DNA of 21,248 nt from Bacteroidales bacterium. Lineage in GTDB: Bacteria > Bacteroidota > Bacteroidia > Bacteroidales > JAGOPY01. The DNA is taken from NCBI GenBank assembly GCA_030638325.1, contig DAOWEV010000152.1, forward strand, positions 1 to 21,248, read 5' to 3'. Each line of letters starts with the position of its first letter. Position 1 is the first letter of the stretch. Made by a program: the position numbers and the translations under genes. The notes under the pieces were generated by a model. That model was not told the origin of the DNA. It did not search any database and saw only the letters and a program-made list of their open reading frames with translations. Shown here one piece after another: positions 7,779 through 15,429 of this stretch.

Positions 7779-7850
7779 ATTTAATCATTTAAGCATTTAA
7801 GCATTTAATCATTTTCGCATTTAATCATTTTCGCATTTAATCATTTTCGC
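7779..7850. repeat. Octamer tandem array ATTTAATC/ATTTAAGC/ATTTTCGC
   Basis: Nine consecutive 8-base words, all starting ATTT: ATTTAATC, ATTTAAGC twice, ATTTAATC, then ATTTTCGC alternating with ATTTAATC, ending in ATTTTCGC. It starts 12 bases after the first octamer array and ends 32 bases before the cupin start. Spacers are absent, so it is not a CRISPR. Confidence 0.8.
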
Positions 7851-7882
7851 ATTTCCACCAAAAAAAACCTAAAAGAAGGAAT

Positions 7883-8212
7883 ATGAACACGGAAAAATTC
7901 GAACACTCAACGATTTATAATTTTAAGAATCAAGTGGAATACGCTGAAGGCGGAATAGTTAGCAAAAGGATCATTCACAAAGATACGGGAAATGTCTCCT
8001 TATTTGCTTTTGATAAGGGCCAGGAACTTAGTGAACATACAGCTCCTTTCGATGCCCTGCTTACGGTTCTGGAAGGCACCGGTGAGGTATTGATCGATCA
8101 GAATCCGTATCTGTTGAAGGCTGGGGAATCGGTCATCATGCCGGCCAATATACCGCATGCCGTGAATGCTGTGGAACGGTTTAAGATGCTGCTTGTGATG
8201 ATTAAAGGATAG
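7883..8212 (+). CDS. Small single-domain cupin protein
   Basis: A 109-residue protein that is one cupin beta barrel. Motif 1 is seen as HTAPFDALLTVLEG (residues about 52-65) but has a single His rather than the usual H-x-H. Motif 2 is seen as AGESVIMPANIPHAVNA (about 80-96), with the His in place. Such small cupins bind a metal or a small ligand; the substrate cannot be told from the sequence. Because one motif 1 His is missing, metal binding may be weaker or absent. ATG 7883 is preceded by AGAAGGAAT, a fair Shine-Dalgarno sequence. No promoter box was found in the repeats upstream. Confidence 0.85.
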   Translation: MNTEKFEHSTIYNFKNQVEYAEGGIVSKRIIHKDTGNVSLFAFDKGQELSEHTAPFDALLTVLEGTGEVLIDQNPYLLKAGESVIMPANIPHAVNAVERFKMLLVMIKG

Positions 8213-8345
8213 TGGATTTTTACAGATTCCTAAACAAACAAGCAATTTTCTTAACTTTTTAATGTTAATATTTTTAGCATCTCAATGGTTTTTAAAGAGT
8301 TGCTATATGCTATTTTTACCATTTGATGGCATAAAAGATTTCACA

Positions 8346-10124
8346 ATGAGACAGTTACTACTGAAAATACGAATGAGACAAATATATATATTACTGCTGA
8401 TTGTTCTTTTTTTCAATCAGAAACAAGCTATATCTTCCGGATATTTGAATGTTGAAAATGACACCCTTCTCACCAGTGAATATATCAAAACAGGTGATAC
8501 AAACATCCTGGATGATTCTGTCAAAAATGCCACTTTAGAAATTTTGGATGATGAAACAATGGCTGAACGAGTCGTTGCAGATTCGAAGATTGCAGATAAG
8601 CTCGACAAACTTGTTGACATCAAGTATTTCAAAGACGATTATTTTATTACTGATACCGTTGTTCTGAATATTTATAATTTCGGGCCTGACGAAATACCAT
8701 CCTATAACGATTCCACTTATATCGCCCGGATTCAATCACTCAATGAGGAAACACCTATCGAGCTAACCTACAACAAAACGGTTAAAAATTTTATTCATCT
8801 CTATGCTGTAAAAAAAAGGGCGCTGACTTCCAAAATGCTTGGCCTGGCGGAGGTTTACTTTCCTATGTTTGAAGAATATCTTGACAAATATGATATGCCA
8901 TTGGAGTTGAAATACCTCGCTGTCGTGGAATCCGCCCTGAATCCTGTAGCAGGGTCCAGGGCCGGAGCCAAAGGACTCTGGCAGTTTATGTATGGTACAG
9001 GTAAGGTATATGGGCTGAAAACATCCTCCCTCACAGATGATCGTTTCGATCCTTATCTATCAACAGATGCTGCCTGCCGGCACATGAAAGACCTCTATGA
9101 TATTTATCATGACTGGTCGCTGGTTATGGCTGCTTATAATTCCGGCGCGGGCAATGTTAATAAAGCCATCAGGAGGGCTGGTGGCGTTAAGAATTACTGG
9201 GCTGTCTGGCCATTCCTGCCGAGGGAAACACGCGGTTATGTTCCGGCGTTTATCGCAGTTACATACGTGATGAACTATGCTCCTGAACACAATCTCTACC
9301 CGCTGGATCCGGGTATCCTTTACAATGGAATTGATACTGTGATGGTCAATGAACCCCTGGGGTTCGACCAGGTTTCTGAAATGCTGGGGATCCCTTACGA
9401 TGAGGTTAAATTCCTGAACCCTTACTATAAAAAGGGAATTATTCCCGTGAAGGGAGATAAAAAATATTTCCTGAGATTGCCAAAAGAATATATCGGGCCT
9501 TTTATCGATAATGAAGCTGCACTTTATAACTATAAAACGAAGAGCGGCATGGAAAAGGACAAATTACTTGCGGAGATCAAAAAAGCCCAGGAAAGACAGA
9601 TCCATATTGTGAGATCCGGTGAAAACCTGGGCCTGATCGCCAAAAGATACCATGTATATGTAAGTTCTCTCAAAAGATGGAACAGCCTCAGGGGGAATAC
9701 AATTTACCCGGGCCAGAGACTGGTGGTATTTCCTTCGTCAAATTACACTTACAATGAGCCATCTTCATCCGGGACAAAAAAATCGTCCGGCAGCTCAAAA
9801 CAGATACATACGGTCAGAAGAGGTGAAAACCTGGGCCTGATCGCAAAAAAATACCATGTTACAACCTCACAATTAAAAAGCTGGAACAATCTCAGGGGAT
9901 CCACCATCTACCCTAATCAGAAACTCGTAGTATATGGGGGGAACACTGATTTTTCAGGTAACAGGAAATATGTTTATCATACTGTAAAGAAGGGAGATAC
10001 ACTCTGGGATATTGCCAGGAAATACAAAGGGGCAACGGTAAGTGAGATCAAAACCCTGAACAACATCAATAATACCAAAAAACTGAAACCCGGCCAAAAG
10101 ATAAAAGTTGCAGTTGATGGTTAA
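8346..10124 (+). CDS. mltD: Membrane-bound lytic murein transglycosylase, MltD-like, three LysM domains
   Basis: Cleaves peptidoglycan glycan strands non-hydrolytically (GH23, lysozyme-like SLT fold) in the envelope. From this start it has 592 residues: signal peptide within about 1-30, an N-terminal region, the SLT domain about 170-320 with catalytic E195 in AVVESALNP followed by GLWQFM and AYNSGAG, then LysM repeats at about 419-463, 487-531 and 543-592. The first two LysM domains are near copies (ENLGLIAK-YHV, LRG-TIYP-Q-LVV). The frame is open to 8262, but the signal peptide fits better at ATG 8346 or ATG 8373 (MRQIYILLLIVLFF); the extra 28 residues look unlike a leader. No lipobox is seen, unlike E. 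coli MltD, so it is probably periplasmic. Confidence 0.92.
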   Translation: MRQLLLKIRMRQIYILLLIVLFFNQKQAISSGYLNVENDTLLTSEYIKTGDTNILDDSVKNATLEILDDETMAERVVADSKIADKLDKLVDIKYFKDDYFITDTVVLNIYNFGPDEIPSYNDSTYIARIQSLNEETPIELTYNKTVKNFIHLYAVKKRALTSKMLGLAEVYFPMFEEYLDKYDMPLELKYLAVVESALNPVAGSRAGAKGLWQFMYGTGKVYGLKTSSLTDDRFDPYLSTDAACRHMKDLYDIYHDWSLVMAAYNSGAGNVNKAIRRAGGVKNYWAVWPFLPRETRGYVPAFIAVTYVMNYAPEHNLYPLDPGILYNGIDTVMVNEPLGFDQVSEMLGIPYDEVKFLNPYYKKGIIPVKGDKKYFLRLPKEYIGPFIDNEAALYNYKTKSGMEKDKLLAEIKKAQERQIHIVRSGENLGLIAKRYHVYVSSLKRWNSLRGNTIYPGQRLVVFPSSNYTYNEPSSSGTKKSSGSSKQIHTVRRGENLGLIAKKYHVTTSQLKSWNNLRGSTIYPNQKLVVYGGNTDFSGNRKYVYHTVKKGDTLWDIARKYKGATVSEIKTLNNINNTKKLKPGQKIKVAVDG

Positions 10125-10172
10125 ACCGGCCTGTCTGGTATGATTATTGCCTCTTTGATGAAAAATCCTAAC

Positions 10173-10219
10173 GCCCTAAAGGGCAAGTCGGAAGACCGAA
10201 GACCGAAGTCAGAGGTCCA
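10173..10219. repeat. Palindrome plus heptad array before the DUF4837 gene
   Basis: GCCCTAAAGGGC (10173-10184) is a 12-base hairpin with AA at the centre. It runs straight into five 7-base words (AAGTCGG, AAGACCG, AAGACCG, AAGTCAG, AGGTCCA; 10185-10219) of the same family as at 495-529 and 6387-6461, on the opposite strand from the first of these. Confidence 0.65.
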
Positions 10220-10257
10220 AAGCAAATTTTTGTTGGGTAATAGTATAATACCTTATT

Positions 10258-11280
10258 ATGAAAAATTATTTCCGCTCACTTCCTGTATTGCCGTTTTTAT
10301 TGCTGTTGTCGGTTACGTTAATCTCCTCATGCCTTTCGGAACATTCCGGTAAACCCCGCTCCAGTGGAAAAACAAGTGTTATCCTAATTGTAACTAATAA
10401 TAAATCCCAGTGGGAAGGAAATATCGGCAAGCAGATCCGTGATTATTTCGGACAGGAAATGATAGGTCTTCCCCAGCCGGAAGCCACCTTTTTGTTTTAT
10501 AATATTTCATCAAAAAACCTGGATAAAGTCTATAAAAAATTCCACAACATTTTTATCGTTGATATAAATCCGGAATTCAAAAAGACCCTGGTTGAAACCA
10601 AAGAAAACCTGTGGTCATGGCCGCAGCGGGTTATCAAGATCACAGCTCCCACTGAAGAAGCATTTGCTGAGAAGTTTGAAGAACAAAAACAAGCCTATAT
10701 GCGTTTATTTGATGAACTGGAACGGGAACGCATCATCATTTCGTTTGAAATGGCCAATGATCTTGACATTTCCAACAAGGTGGAAAAGACATTCCAATTT
10801 TACCTCGGAGTGCCTGGGGGGTTTAGCATCGCTGAAGCGGAAAAAGATTTTATTTGGTTAAGGCATACGGTCGCAAAAGTTAAACAGGATGTTGAACTTG
10901 GGATCATGATATATTCTTCGCCATATAAAGATACGCTGGATTTCAGTCCTGACAGCATTATCAGCAGGCGAAATGAAATTACGAAAAAGTTCGTGCATGG
11001 CCCCACCTTTGGATCCTATATGAAAGTAGCCGATAGCTTTGTGAAACCGGTGTTTAAGCTTGCTGATGATTTTATAGTGGATTACACCGTTGAAACGAGA
11101 GGGCTGTGGGACCTTAAAAATGATTTTATGGGCGGCCCTTTTCTCAGCTATACCTTTGTGGATGAAAAAAGCAACCGGCTGATCACACTGGATGGCTATG
11201 TCTATTTCCCAAATGGGAGAAAGACCAAATATATAAGACAACTCGAAGGCATTTTCCACACCCTCAGGATGGTTGATTAG
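10258..11280 (+). CDS. DUF4837 family lipoprotein
   Basis: A 340-residue protein with a lipoprotein signal peptide (residues 1-25, lipobox LISSC with Cys25), so anchored in the periplasm or outer membrane. The body fits DUF4837, a Bacteroidota family of unknown function: SVILIVTNNKSQWEG near the start, LWSWPQRVIKI, VPGGFSIAEAEKDFIWLRH in the middle, and GLWDLKNDFMGGPFLSYTF with an ending in IRQLEGIFHTLR. The length is usual for the family. It converges on the next small lipoprotein gene with only 3 bases between the stop codons, so no room exists for a separate terminator. Family call comes from memory of these conserved segments; biochemical role is unknown. Confidence 0.85.
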   Translation: MKNYFRSLPVLPFLLLLSVTLISSCLSEHSGKPRSSGKTSVILIVTNNKSQWEGNIGKQIRDYFGQEMIGLPQPEATFLFYNISSKNLDKVYKKFHNIFIVDINPEFKKTLVETKENLWSWPQRVIKITAPTEEAFAEKFEEQKQAYMRLFDELERERIIISFEMANDLDISNKVEKTFQFYLGVPGGFSIAEAEKDFIWLRHTVAKVKQDVELGIMIYSSPYKDTLDFSPDSIISRRNEITKKFVHGPTFGSYMKVADSFVKPVFKLADDFIVDYTVETRGLWDLKNDFMGGPFLSYTFVDEKSNRLITLDGYVYFPNGRKTKYIRQLEGIFHTLRMVD

Positions 11281-11283
11281 CCC

Positions 11284-11694
11284 CTATTCCTGGCGGTAAG
11301 TGGTGGTAATCTTCATCTTTGGTGATTCATGAGTTTTGATCAACTCACCACCGGAATATTTCCCCAGTAAAGTAGGCTGTGAAAGAGTGCTTCCCTCGAA
11401 CTGAACAAAAACTTCCGCAGTATTTTCTTCATATGACCATGTGCCGGAAATTATAGCTCCTCCGGTATATGCCAGCATCGTCTTGTCTTCATTCAACCGG
11501 AAAAACACTGATTTCTCAAGTTTTTCCATGGCAAGCAATCGTTGCTCGTCCACAAAAGCGATATCTGCATCAATCAGTACTTCAACCGGTTTCCATATAC
11601 CCGGGATCTTTTTTTCGGGGTCTCCTGAGCAGGAAAACAATAGATACAGAACAGCTAATAAGAATAATAACCAGAATTTTGTTACAAGTTTCAT
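11284..11694 (-). CDS. Small lipoprotein, lipocalin-like
   Basis: A 136-residue protein from ATG 11694. It has a lipoprotein signal (MKLVTKFWLLFLLAVLYLLF, then SCSGD, with the lipid-attachment Cys about residue 22). The mature part (GIWKPVEVLIDADI, FFRLNEDKTMLAYTGG, SGTWSYEENTAEVFVQF) has the pattern of small beta-barrel lipocalin-like proteins that begin with G-W-. An upstream in-frame ATG at 11724 is rejected because a good -7 box (11722-11729) overlaps it and the signal peptide starts at 11694. Function is unknown. Confidence 0.75.
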   Translation of the reverse strand: MKLVTKFWLLFLLAVLYLLFSCSGDPEKKIPGIWKPVEVLIDADIAFVDEQRLLAMEKLEKSVFFRLNEDKTMLAYTGGAIISGTWSYEENTAEVFVQFEGSTLSQPTLLGKYSGGELIKTHESPKMKITTTYRQE

Positions 11695-11721
11695 GGGGAT
11701 GAAATGTTTGTTTAATGCTTG

Positions 11722-11729
11722 CAAAGATA
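11722..11729 (-). promoter_or_regulatory. Putative -7 box of the lipocalin-like lipoprotein gene
   Basis: TATCTTTG on the minus strand, followed by GCA, 27 bases before ATG 11694. It decides the start codon, since the longer frame would begin inside it. Confidence 0.5.
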
Positions 11730-11747
11730 GGACATAATATAATTGTG

Positions 11748-11779
11748 CGATTTAACGATTTAACGATTGTACGATTTAA
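11748..11779. repeat. Octamer tandem array CGATTTAA
   Basis: Four 8-base words: CGATTTAA, CGATTTAA, CGATTGTA, CGATTTAA, then a degenerate TGATCGCC. It lies between the divergent promoters of the two small lipoprotein genes. The period matches the arrays at 7711-7850. Confidence 0.7.
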
Positions 11780-11868
11780 TGATCGCCCGCTTAAATGACA
11801 AAGGAAGGCAGGGAGTATTGGAATGATGGAATAATGCAGGATTTTTTTCCCATATCGCATTAATTGAT

Positions 11869-11876
11869 TATATTTG
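11869..11876 (+). promoter_or_regulatory. Putative -7 box of the 175-residue lipoprotein gene
   Basis: TATATTTG matches TAnnTTTG, 25 bases before the ATG at 11902. Confidence 0.5.
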
Positions 11877-11901
11877 GGGTATTATTTTAATATTTAATGT
11901 T

Positions 11902-12429
11902 ATGAAAAAACTAAACAGATTCTTAATTGCCTTTGTCATTACATTATTAGTATTTGCAGGGTGTGAAAAAGCTAAAGAAGCCCTGGATGTGACCTTTGAT
12001 GCAACTTTTCATGCGGACCTGAATGTAGAAGTTCCTGCCGGTGATCGTGGCTCTTTCTACGCGAGCGAAACCATCGATCCAACTACCGACCCTAATATTG
12101 AAAAATACCTGAATAAGATCAAAAGCTGGAATATTCAGGAAATAACCGGGGAAATAATAGAGATCAGTAAAAACGTAACACTTGTTACGGCTGATCTAAG
12201 CGTTTATTCTGCATCGAAAAATGCAACATGGCATTTTGAAAATGAGGCCCTCTTTTTAGGGAAAACACTTACACTTGACAATGCAAACGGACAGTGGGAT
12301 ACCATAGCGCTGATACTCGATGAAAAAACGGTATTTACCATAGATATTAGCGGATCAACTGATCAGGATAATGTTACTTTCACCATAAGAGTAACCATCA
12401 AGACCAAAGTTACCGCCAATCCTTTGTAA
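11902..12429 (+). CDS. Hypothetical lipoprotein
   Basis: A 175-residue protein with a clear lipoprotein signal peptide (MKKLNRFLIAFVITLLVFAG then Cys21, lipobox FAGC). The mature part is predicted to be mainly beta strands (VTFDATFHADLNVEV, NVTFTIRVTIKTKV), with a repeated strand-turn pattern and few Cys or aromatic residues. No family was recognised. It has its own promoter and precedes a repeat-rich gap, so it looks like a single-gene unit unrelated to the T6SS genes that follow. Confidence 0.8.
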   Translation: MKKLNRFLIAFVITLLVFAGCEKAKEALDVTFDATFHADLNVEVPAGDRGSFYASETIDPTTDPNIEKYLNKIKSWNIQEITGEIIEISKNVTLVTADLSVYSASKNATWHFENEALFLGKTLTLDNANGQWDTIALILDEKTVFTIDISGSTDQDNVTFTIRVTIKTKVTANPL

Positions 12430-12451
12430 AAATATTATCTGTTTCTTATTG

Positions 12452-12506
12452 CGGGTTGCAGGTTACAGGTTGCAGGTTGCGAAATGACCCCGTAACCTGT
12501 AACCCG
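12452..12506. repeat. Heptad array and inverted repeat, GTTGCAG/GTTACGG type
   Basis: The left side is 7-base words GTTGCAG, GTTACAG, GTTGCAG, GTTGCGA; the right side, read on the minus strand, is GTTACGG, GTTACAG, GTTACGG. The arms CGGGTTGCAGGTT (from 12452) and AACCTGTAACCCG (12494-12506) pair at 12 of 13 positions. It may form a terminator-like hairpin after the 175-residue lipoprotein gene. Confidence 0.65.
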
Positions 12507-12739
12507 TAACAATAAAACCCTGTTTAGTATTTGTTTTGGTGTAATTAATCTATAAAAACCATCTAAATACTTATCACTATCTACTCTCGTGCCTAAAAGT
12601 GACTGAGTAACCCAACAATATATTTCGGATCCCGGAGGGGTCGAATTATCCTTTGTCAATCCTAATACGACTTATCACTGTTTTCCCACCAAACAGTAGA
12701 TACCTTTCAAACAGATCCTTGGATAATATACAAAGTCGA
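12507..12739. other. Non-coding stretch before the T6SS operon
   Basis: No convincing gene. It contains CTGTTTAGTATTT (12521-12533), a partial match to the ends of inverted repeats A and B, and the hairpin GATCCC-GGA-GGGGTC at 12628-12642 (6-base arms, one G-T pair), followed by GAATTATCCTTTG. The latter resembles a dispersed intergenic word of Bacteroidota. The minus-strand frame 12435-12659 runs through the repeats and is rejected. Confidence 0.55.
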
Positions 12740-12771
12740 TTTGGTTTTAGCATTATAATTAATTATTTTTG
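12740..12771 (+). promoter_or_regulatory. Promoter of the tssG-tssK-tssE-tssF operon
   Basis: TTTG (12740-12743), 20 bases, then TATTTTTG (12764-12771): a complete match to the Bacteroidota -33/-7 pair TTTG and TAnnTTTG. It lies 23 bases before the tssG ATG, which fits a short leader. It marks the left border of the T6SS locus. Confidence 0.6.
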
Positions 12772-12794
12772 TAGTATACGACATCAACATCTAC

Positions 12795-13742
12795 ATGAAA
12801 GACCTGGAATATTTGATCCACCTGATTAACAGCTATCCATCTGATATCAAAGCAGAGGTTTTAATGGCTGACTTGCTCCAGGAAGGATTTTCACAGTCTG
12901 ATATTTTAGTTTTTTTTAATAGTCTTTTTAAACGCGGGTATAGTAGTGATATACTGAAAGCGGAAAAAAAATTGATCAATGATGTGCAGGAAATGCTGGC
13001 AATTAACCTTGCCAGGGATGGGCTGTACGACTTACTTCCTGAAGGTTTATTCCATACTTCGCCTGATTCGGATCTAACTTCAGGTAAAGGAATGGCTTCG
13101 GATTCCAGAAAAGAATCTCAGATTGAAGAGGAAACCAGAAAGTTTTTCCTTCCATTTGAAAATGAATTTTTTTATCAACGAACTCAACTTGAATTACAAG
13201 AAAGATTAATTCTTCAGAAGCTCAATGATAACAGCTTCGATGATTTTTTTCTGCGTTTCTGGAAGATCGACCAGTCATTACCGAAGGAGTTGATCAGTAA
13301 ACTCAGCGCCATGTTACCTTTTGTCAAGGAAATCGTCGGAGATTTTAAAATGACTGCTAACTGTCTTGGCGCCATACTGGGGGAAGAAGTTACTCATATG
13401 ATTTATTATACTTCAGAGCCACATACTGAAACCGGCAGCGATCAAACGTATGATGAATTCTCCCTGGGTAAGGCAAACTTAGGTGTAAACCTGATCACCG
13501 GTGGCCATCTTATGGAAAGTTGCAAATTGATCAGGTTTTCTATAGGACCTTTGAAAGAAACCGGTATTGACTCGTATTTGGAGAATGGCGGTATTGCCGG
13601 GTTCATTAATTGTTTTTGTAGTTTTTTCATACCGATGGAAATGGATTTTGAATTTGATGTGATGATGCAGAAAGAGCTGCAGAAGTTTGTACTTGATTCG
13701 GATAAAACCCAATCTATTATGGGTTATAGCACGATCATTTAA
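12795..13742 (+). CDS. tssG: T6SS baseplate protein TssG, subtype iii
   Basis: Part of the T6SS baseplate wedge, which forms with TssE, TssF and TssK around the VgrG spike in the cytoplasm. The 315-residue protein carries the segment GLYDLLPEGLFH at residues 76-87, a hallmark of TssG. Central and C-terminal parts (SLGKANLGVNLITGGHLMESCKLIRFSIGPL, residues about 220-250) fit the TssG region that follows the conserved Gly-rich strand. It is the first gene of an operon with tssK, tssE and tssF, which supports the call strongly since the sequence is divergent from proteobacterial TssG. An 83-base gap separates it from tssK. Confidence 0.85.
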   Translation: MKDLEYLIHLINSYPSDIKAEVLMADLLQEGFSQSDILVFFNSLFKRGYSSDILKAEKKLINDVQEMLAINLARDGLYDLLPEGLFHTSPDSDLTSGKGMASDSRKESQIEEETRKFFLPFENEFFYQRTQLELQERLILQKLNDNSFDDFFLRFWKIDQSLPKELISKLSAMLPFVKEIVGDFKMTANCLGAILGEEVTHMIYYTSEPHTETGSDQTYDEFSLGKANLGVNLITGGHLMESCKLIRFSIGPLKETGIDSYLENGGIAGFINCFCSFFIPMEMDFEFDVMMQKELQKFVLDSDKTQSIMGYSTII

Positions 13743-13825
13743 TTTTTTTGAATTGACATAAAATGCAAATTATTGTTAAATAACTGATTGAACGAGAATA
13801 GAATAAATACCAAATTATAAAAATT

Positions 13826-14968
13826 ATGGATGAAAAGCATAAACAGTATTTCGTCAATTGGATTGATGGAATGAAGATTAATAAAGATCATTTCATTAGC
13901 ATGGAAAATGCAATGATATACCAGCAGCATATTGTTAGCAAGTCCCTGATCAATCCTTACAATTTTGGAATTCTTCCGGGGATAGACGGTGAGTCTGCTC
14001 TTGATATTTCCTTTGAAATTAACACCCACAATCATGTGAATGTTAATGTAAACCGTTGTAAAGCAATTACAGCCGGAGGATTTATTATTGATTTGGACAC
14101 TACTGCTCCCGAATTATCTGAATTCGAAATCAGTATAAACGATTTTGATTTGCAATCTGCTGAAAACAATTCCGGGGAATTTTACATTGTGCTCAAAATC
14201 ATGCCTTATGGCCGGGTACCTGTAGGAAATGCCGACCCAAAGGAAAATCCACCCCGACACCCATATGTAATCCCTGAATATGGTGTATTCATCATACCCG
14301 TTGAGCAAATGAACAAAGCCGGATTTGGTGATTTTTTCCAGGTGATTGGCAAACTGCTTATAAAAGATAATGTGCCTGAACTTGATAAAGAATATATACC
14401 ACCGTGCTCCAGGGTTTCAAGTGATGAACGACTATTGGCTATTGACAATAAACTTATCGAGTTTTTTAGCAAACTTGAAGTAGATATAATGAGGATTATC
14501 CATAAAATCCATGCCAAACAGCAAAAGTCACCCCTGGCCAGTTCCGTAATGCTTTTTGCTGATAAAATAGCAGCCTTTCAAGGATTGCATATCACAAAAC
14601 AACGCCTCTTCCTGAAACACTTACCACCGGTAACTCTTTTTGAAGCAATCTCCCAATTTGCCCGTTTGTTGAGGAATACTTTCAATACACAGCCCCCTGA
14701 AAGAAAAGAGGAAATGATAAACTATTTTTCCGATTGGAGTAACCTCAAGCAGGGTGAACTTGAAGAATTAATGATTAGTACCGTGAACTTTAATTACAAT
14801 CACTATGAAATAGCAGCTGTGATGGCAAAGATGATGGATTTTATAGATACCATGGCAGTACTTTTCGAAACACTAAGTCATCTGGAATATATAGGTAAGC
14901 GTCGTGATACACAAATATATATTAAAGAAGAAGAAAAACCAAAGAGGAGTTTTCTGGCTGATGACTAA
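13826..14968 (+). CDS. tssK: T6SS baseplate protein TssK, subtype iii
   Basis: TssK links the baseplate to the membrane complex and recruits effector-loaded parts; it works as a trimer in the cytoplasm. The 380-residue protein begins with VNWIDGMKINKDHF (residues 10-23), the counterpart of the W-EGM---PQHF start of proteobacterial TssK. The middle (residues about 130-190) has a beta-rich shell-like segment (FYIVLKIMPYGRVP, YGVFIIPVEQM), followed by a helical bundle (about 205-360) and a short basic tail. It is shorter than the usual 440-450 residues of proteobacterial TssK, as expected for T6SSiii. tssE begins 21 bases after its stop. Confidence 0.85.
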   Translation: MDEKHKQYFVNWIDGMKINKDHFISMENAMIYQQHIVSKSLINPYNFGILPGIDGESALDISFEINTHNHVNVNVNRCKAITAGGFIIDLDTTAPELSEFEISINDFDLQSAENNSGEFYIVLKIMPYGRVPVGNADPKENPPRHPYVIPEYGVFIIPVEQMNKAGFGDFFQVIGKLLIKDNVPELDKEYIPPCSRVSSDERLLAIDNKLIEFFSKLEVDIMRIIHKIHAKQQKSPLASSVMLFADKIAAFQGLHITKQRLFLKHLPPVTLFEAISQFARLLRNTFNTQPPERKEEMINYFSDWSNLKQGELEELMISTVNFNYNHYEIAAVMAKMMDFIDTMAVLFETLSHLEYIGKRRDTQIYIKEEEKPKRSFLADD

Positions 14969-14989
14969 TATTTTATAAAACATGATCAC

Positions 14990-15418
14990 ATGGCAAAAGA
15001 CTTTTTGCAAATACCTTTACAGACTGGCCTTATCACCAGGCAGAAACAGCTAAAACGTTGTTCACTTAATGATTCAGTGGCTAACATGATTCGTTTGATC
15101 ACTACTACACATTTTGGTGAAAATAAACAGGATGATTCTTTTGGCAATGAACTCTGGGAACATGATTTTGAAACCGTGGTCAACATACAGATTTTTAAAG
15201 AAAAAATGTCAGAGTCGTTCAAAAAGGCCATTGTGCAACATGAAAAAAGACTCAACAATGTTAAGGTGAGCATTGGATTCGAGCAGGTGATGACAACAGT
15301 TTTCAACAGAAGGATCAGGCAAAGAATACAGATCACTGTTGAAGGAACCCTTCGTAAGACAAACGAACCATTCTCACATAGCGAAGTGTTTTTTATCGGC
15401 CCTTTATCTTACTACTAA
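14990..15418 (+). CDS. tssE: T6SS baseplate protein TssE (gp25-like)
   Basis: A lysozyme-like gp25 fold protein that sits in the baseplate wedge and starts sheath polymerisation. The 142-residue sequence has the family pattern: L--CSLNDSVANMIRLI near 24-37, FGNELWEHDF at 51-60, FKKAIVQHEKRL at about 78-89, then the last strands (VKVSIGFEQ, RIQITVEGTL). The length is normal. It lies 21 bases after tssK and 11 bases before tssF, so the three genes are surely co-transcribed. Confidence 0.9.
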   Translation: MAKDFLQIPLQTGLITRQKQLKRCSLNDSVANMIRLITTTHFGENKQDDSFGNELWEHDFETVVNIQIFKEKMSESFKKAIVQHEKRLNNVKVSIGFEQVMTTVFNRRIRQRIQITVEGTLRKTNEPFSHSEVFFIGPLSYY

Positions 15419-15429
15419 AAATATACAGA

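Noticed and set aside
7711..7850. CRISPR array
   Set aside because: The repeated words are 8 bases with no unique spacers, and no cas gene is near.
8262..8345. Upstream start for the lytic transglycosylase
   Set aside because: The 28 extra residues do not look like a leader, while a good signal peptide begins at ATG 8346 or 8373.
10140..10352. 70-codon plus-strand frame overlapping the start of the DUF4837 gene
   Set aside because: It is translated from the heptad array and then from the wrong frame of the lipoprotein signal peptide.
12435..12659. 74-codon minus-strand open frame before tssG
   Set aside because: It is made of the GTTGCAG array and the GATCCC hairpin region, with no protein-like composition.
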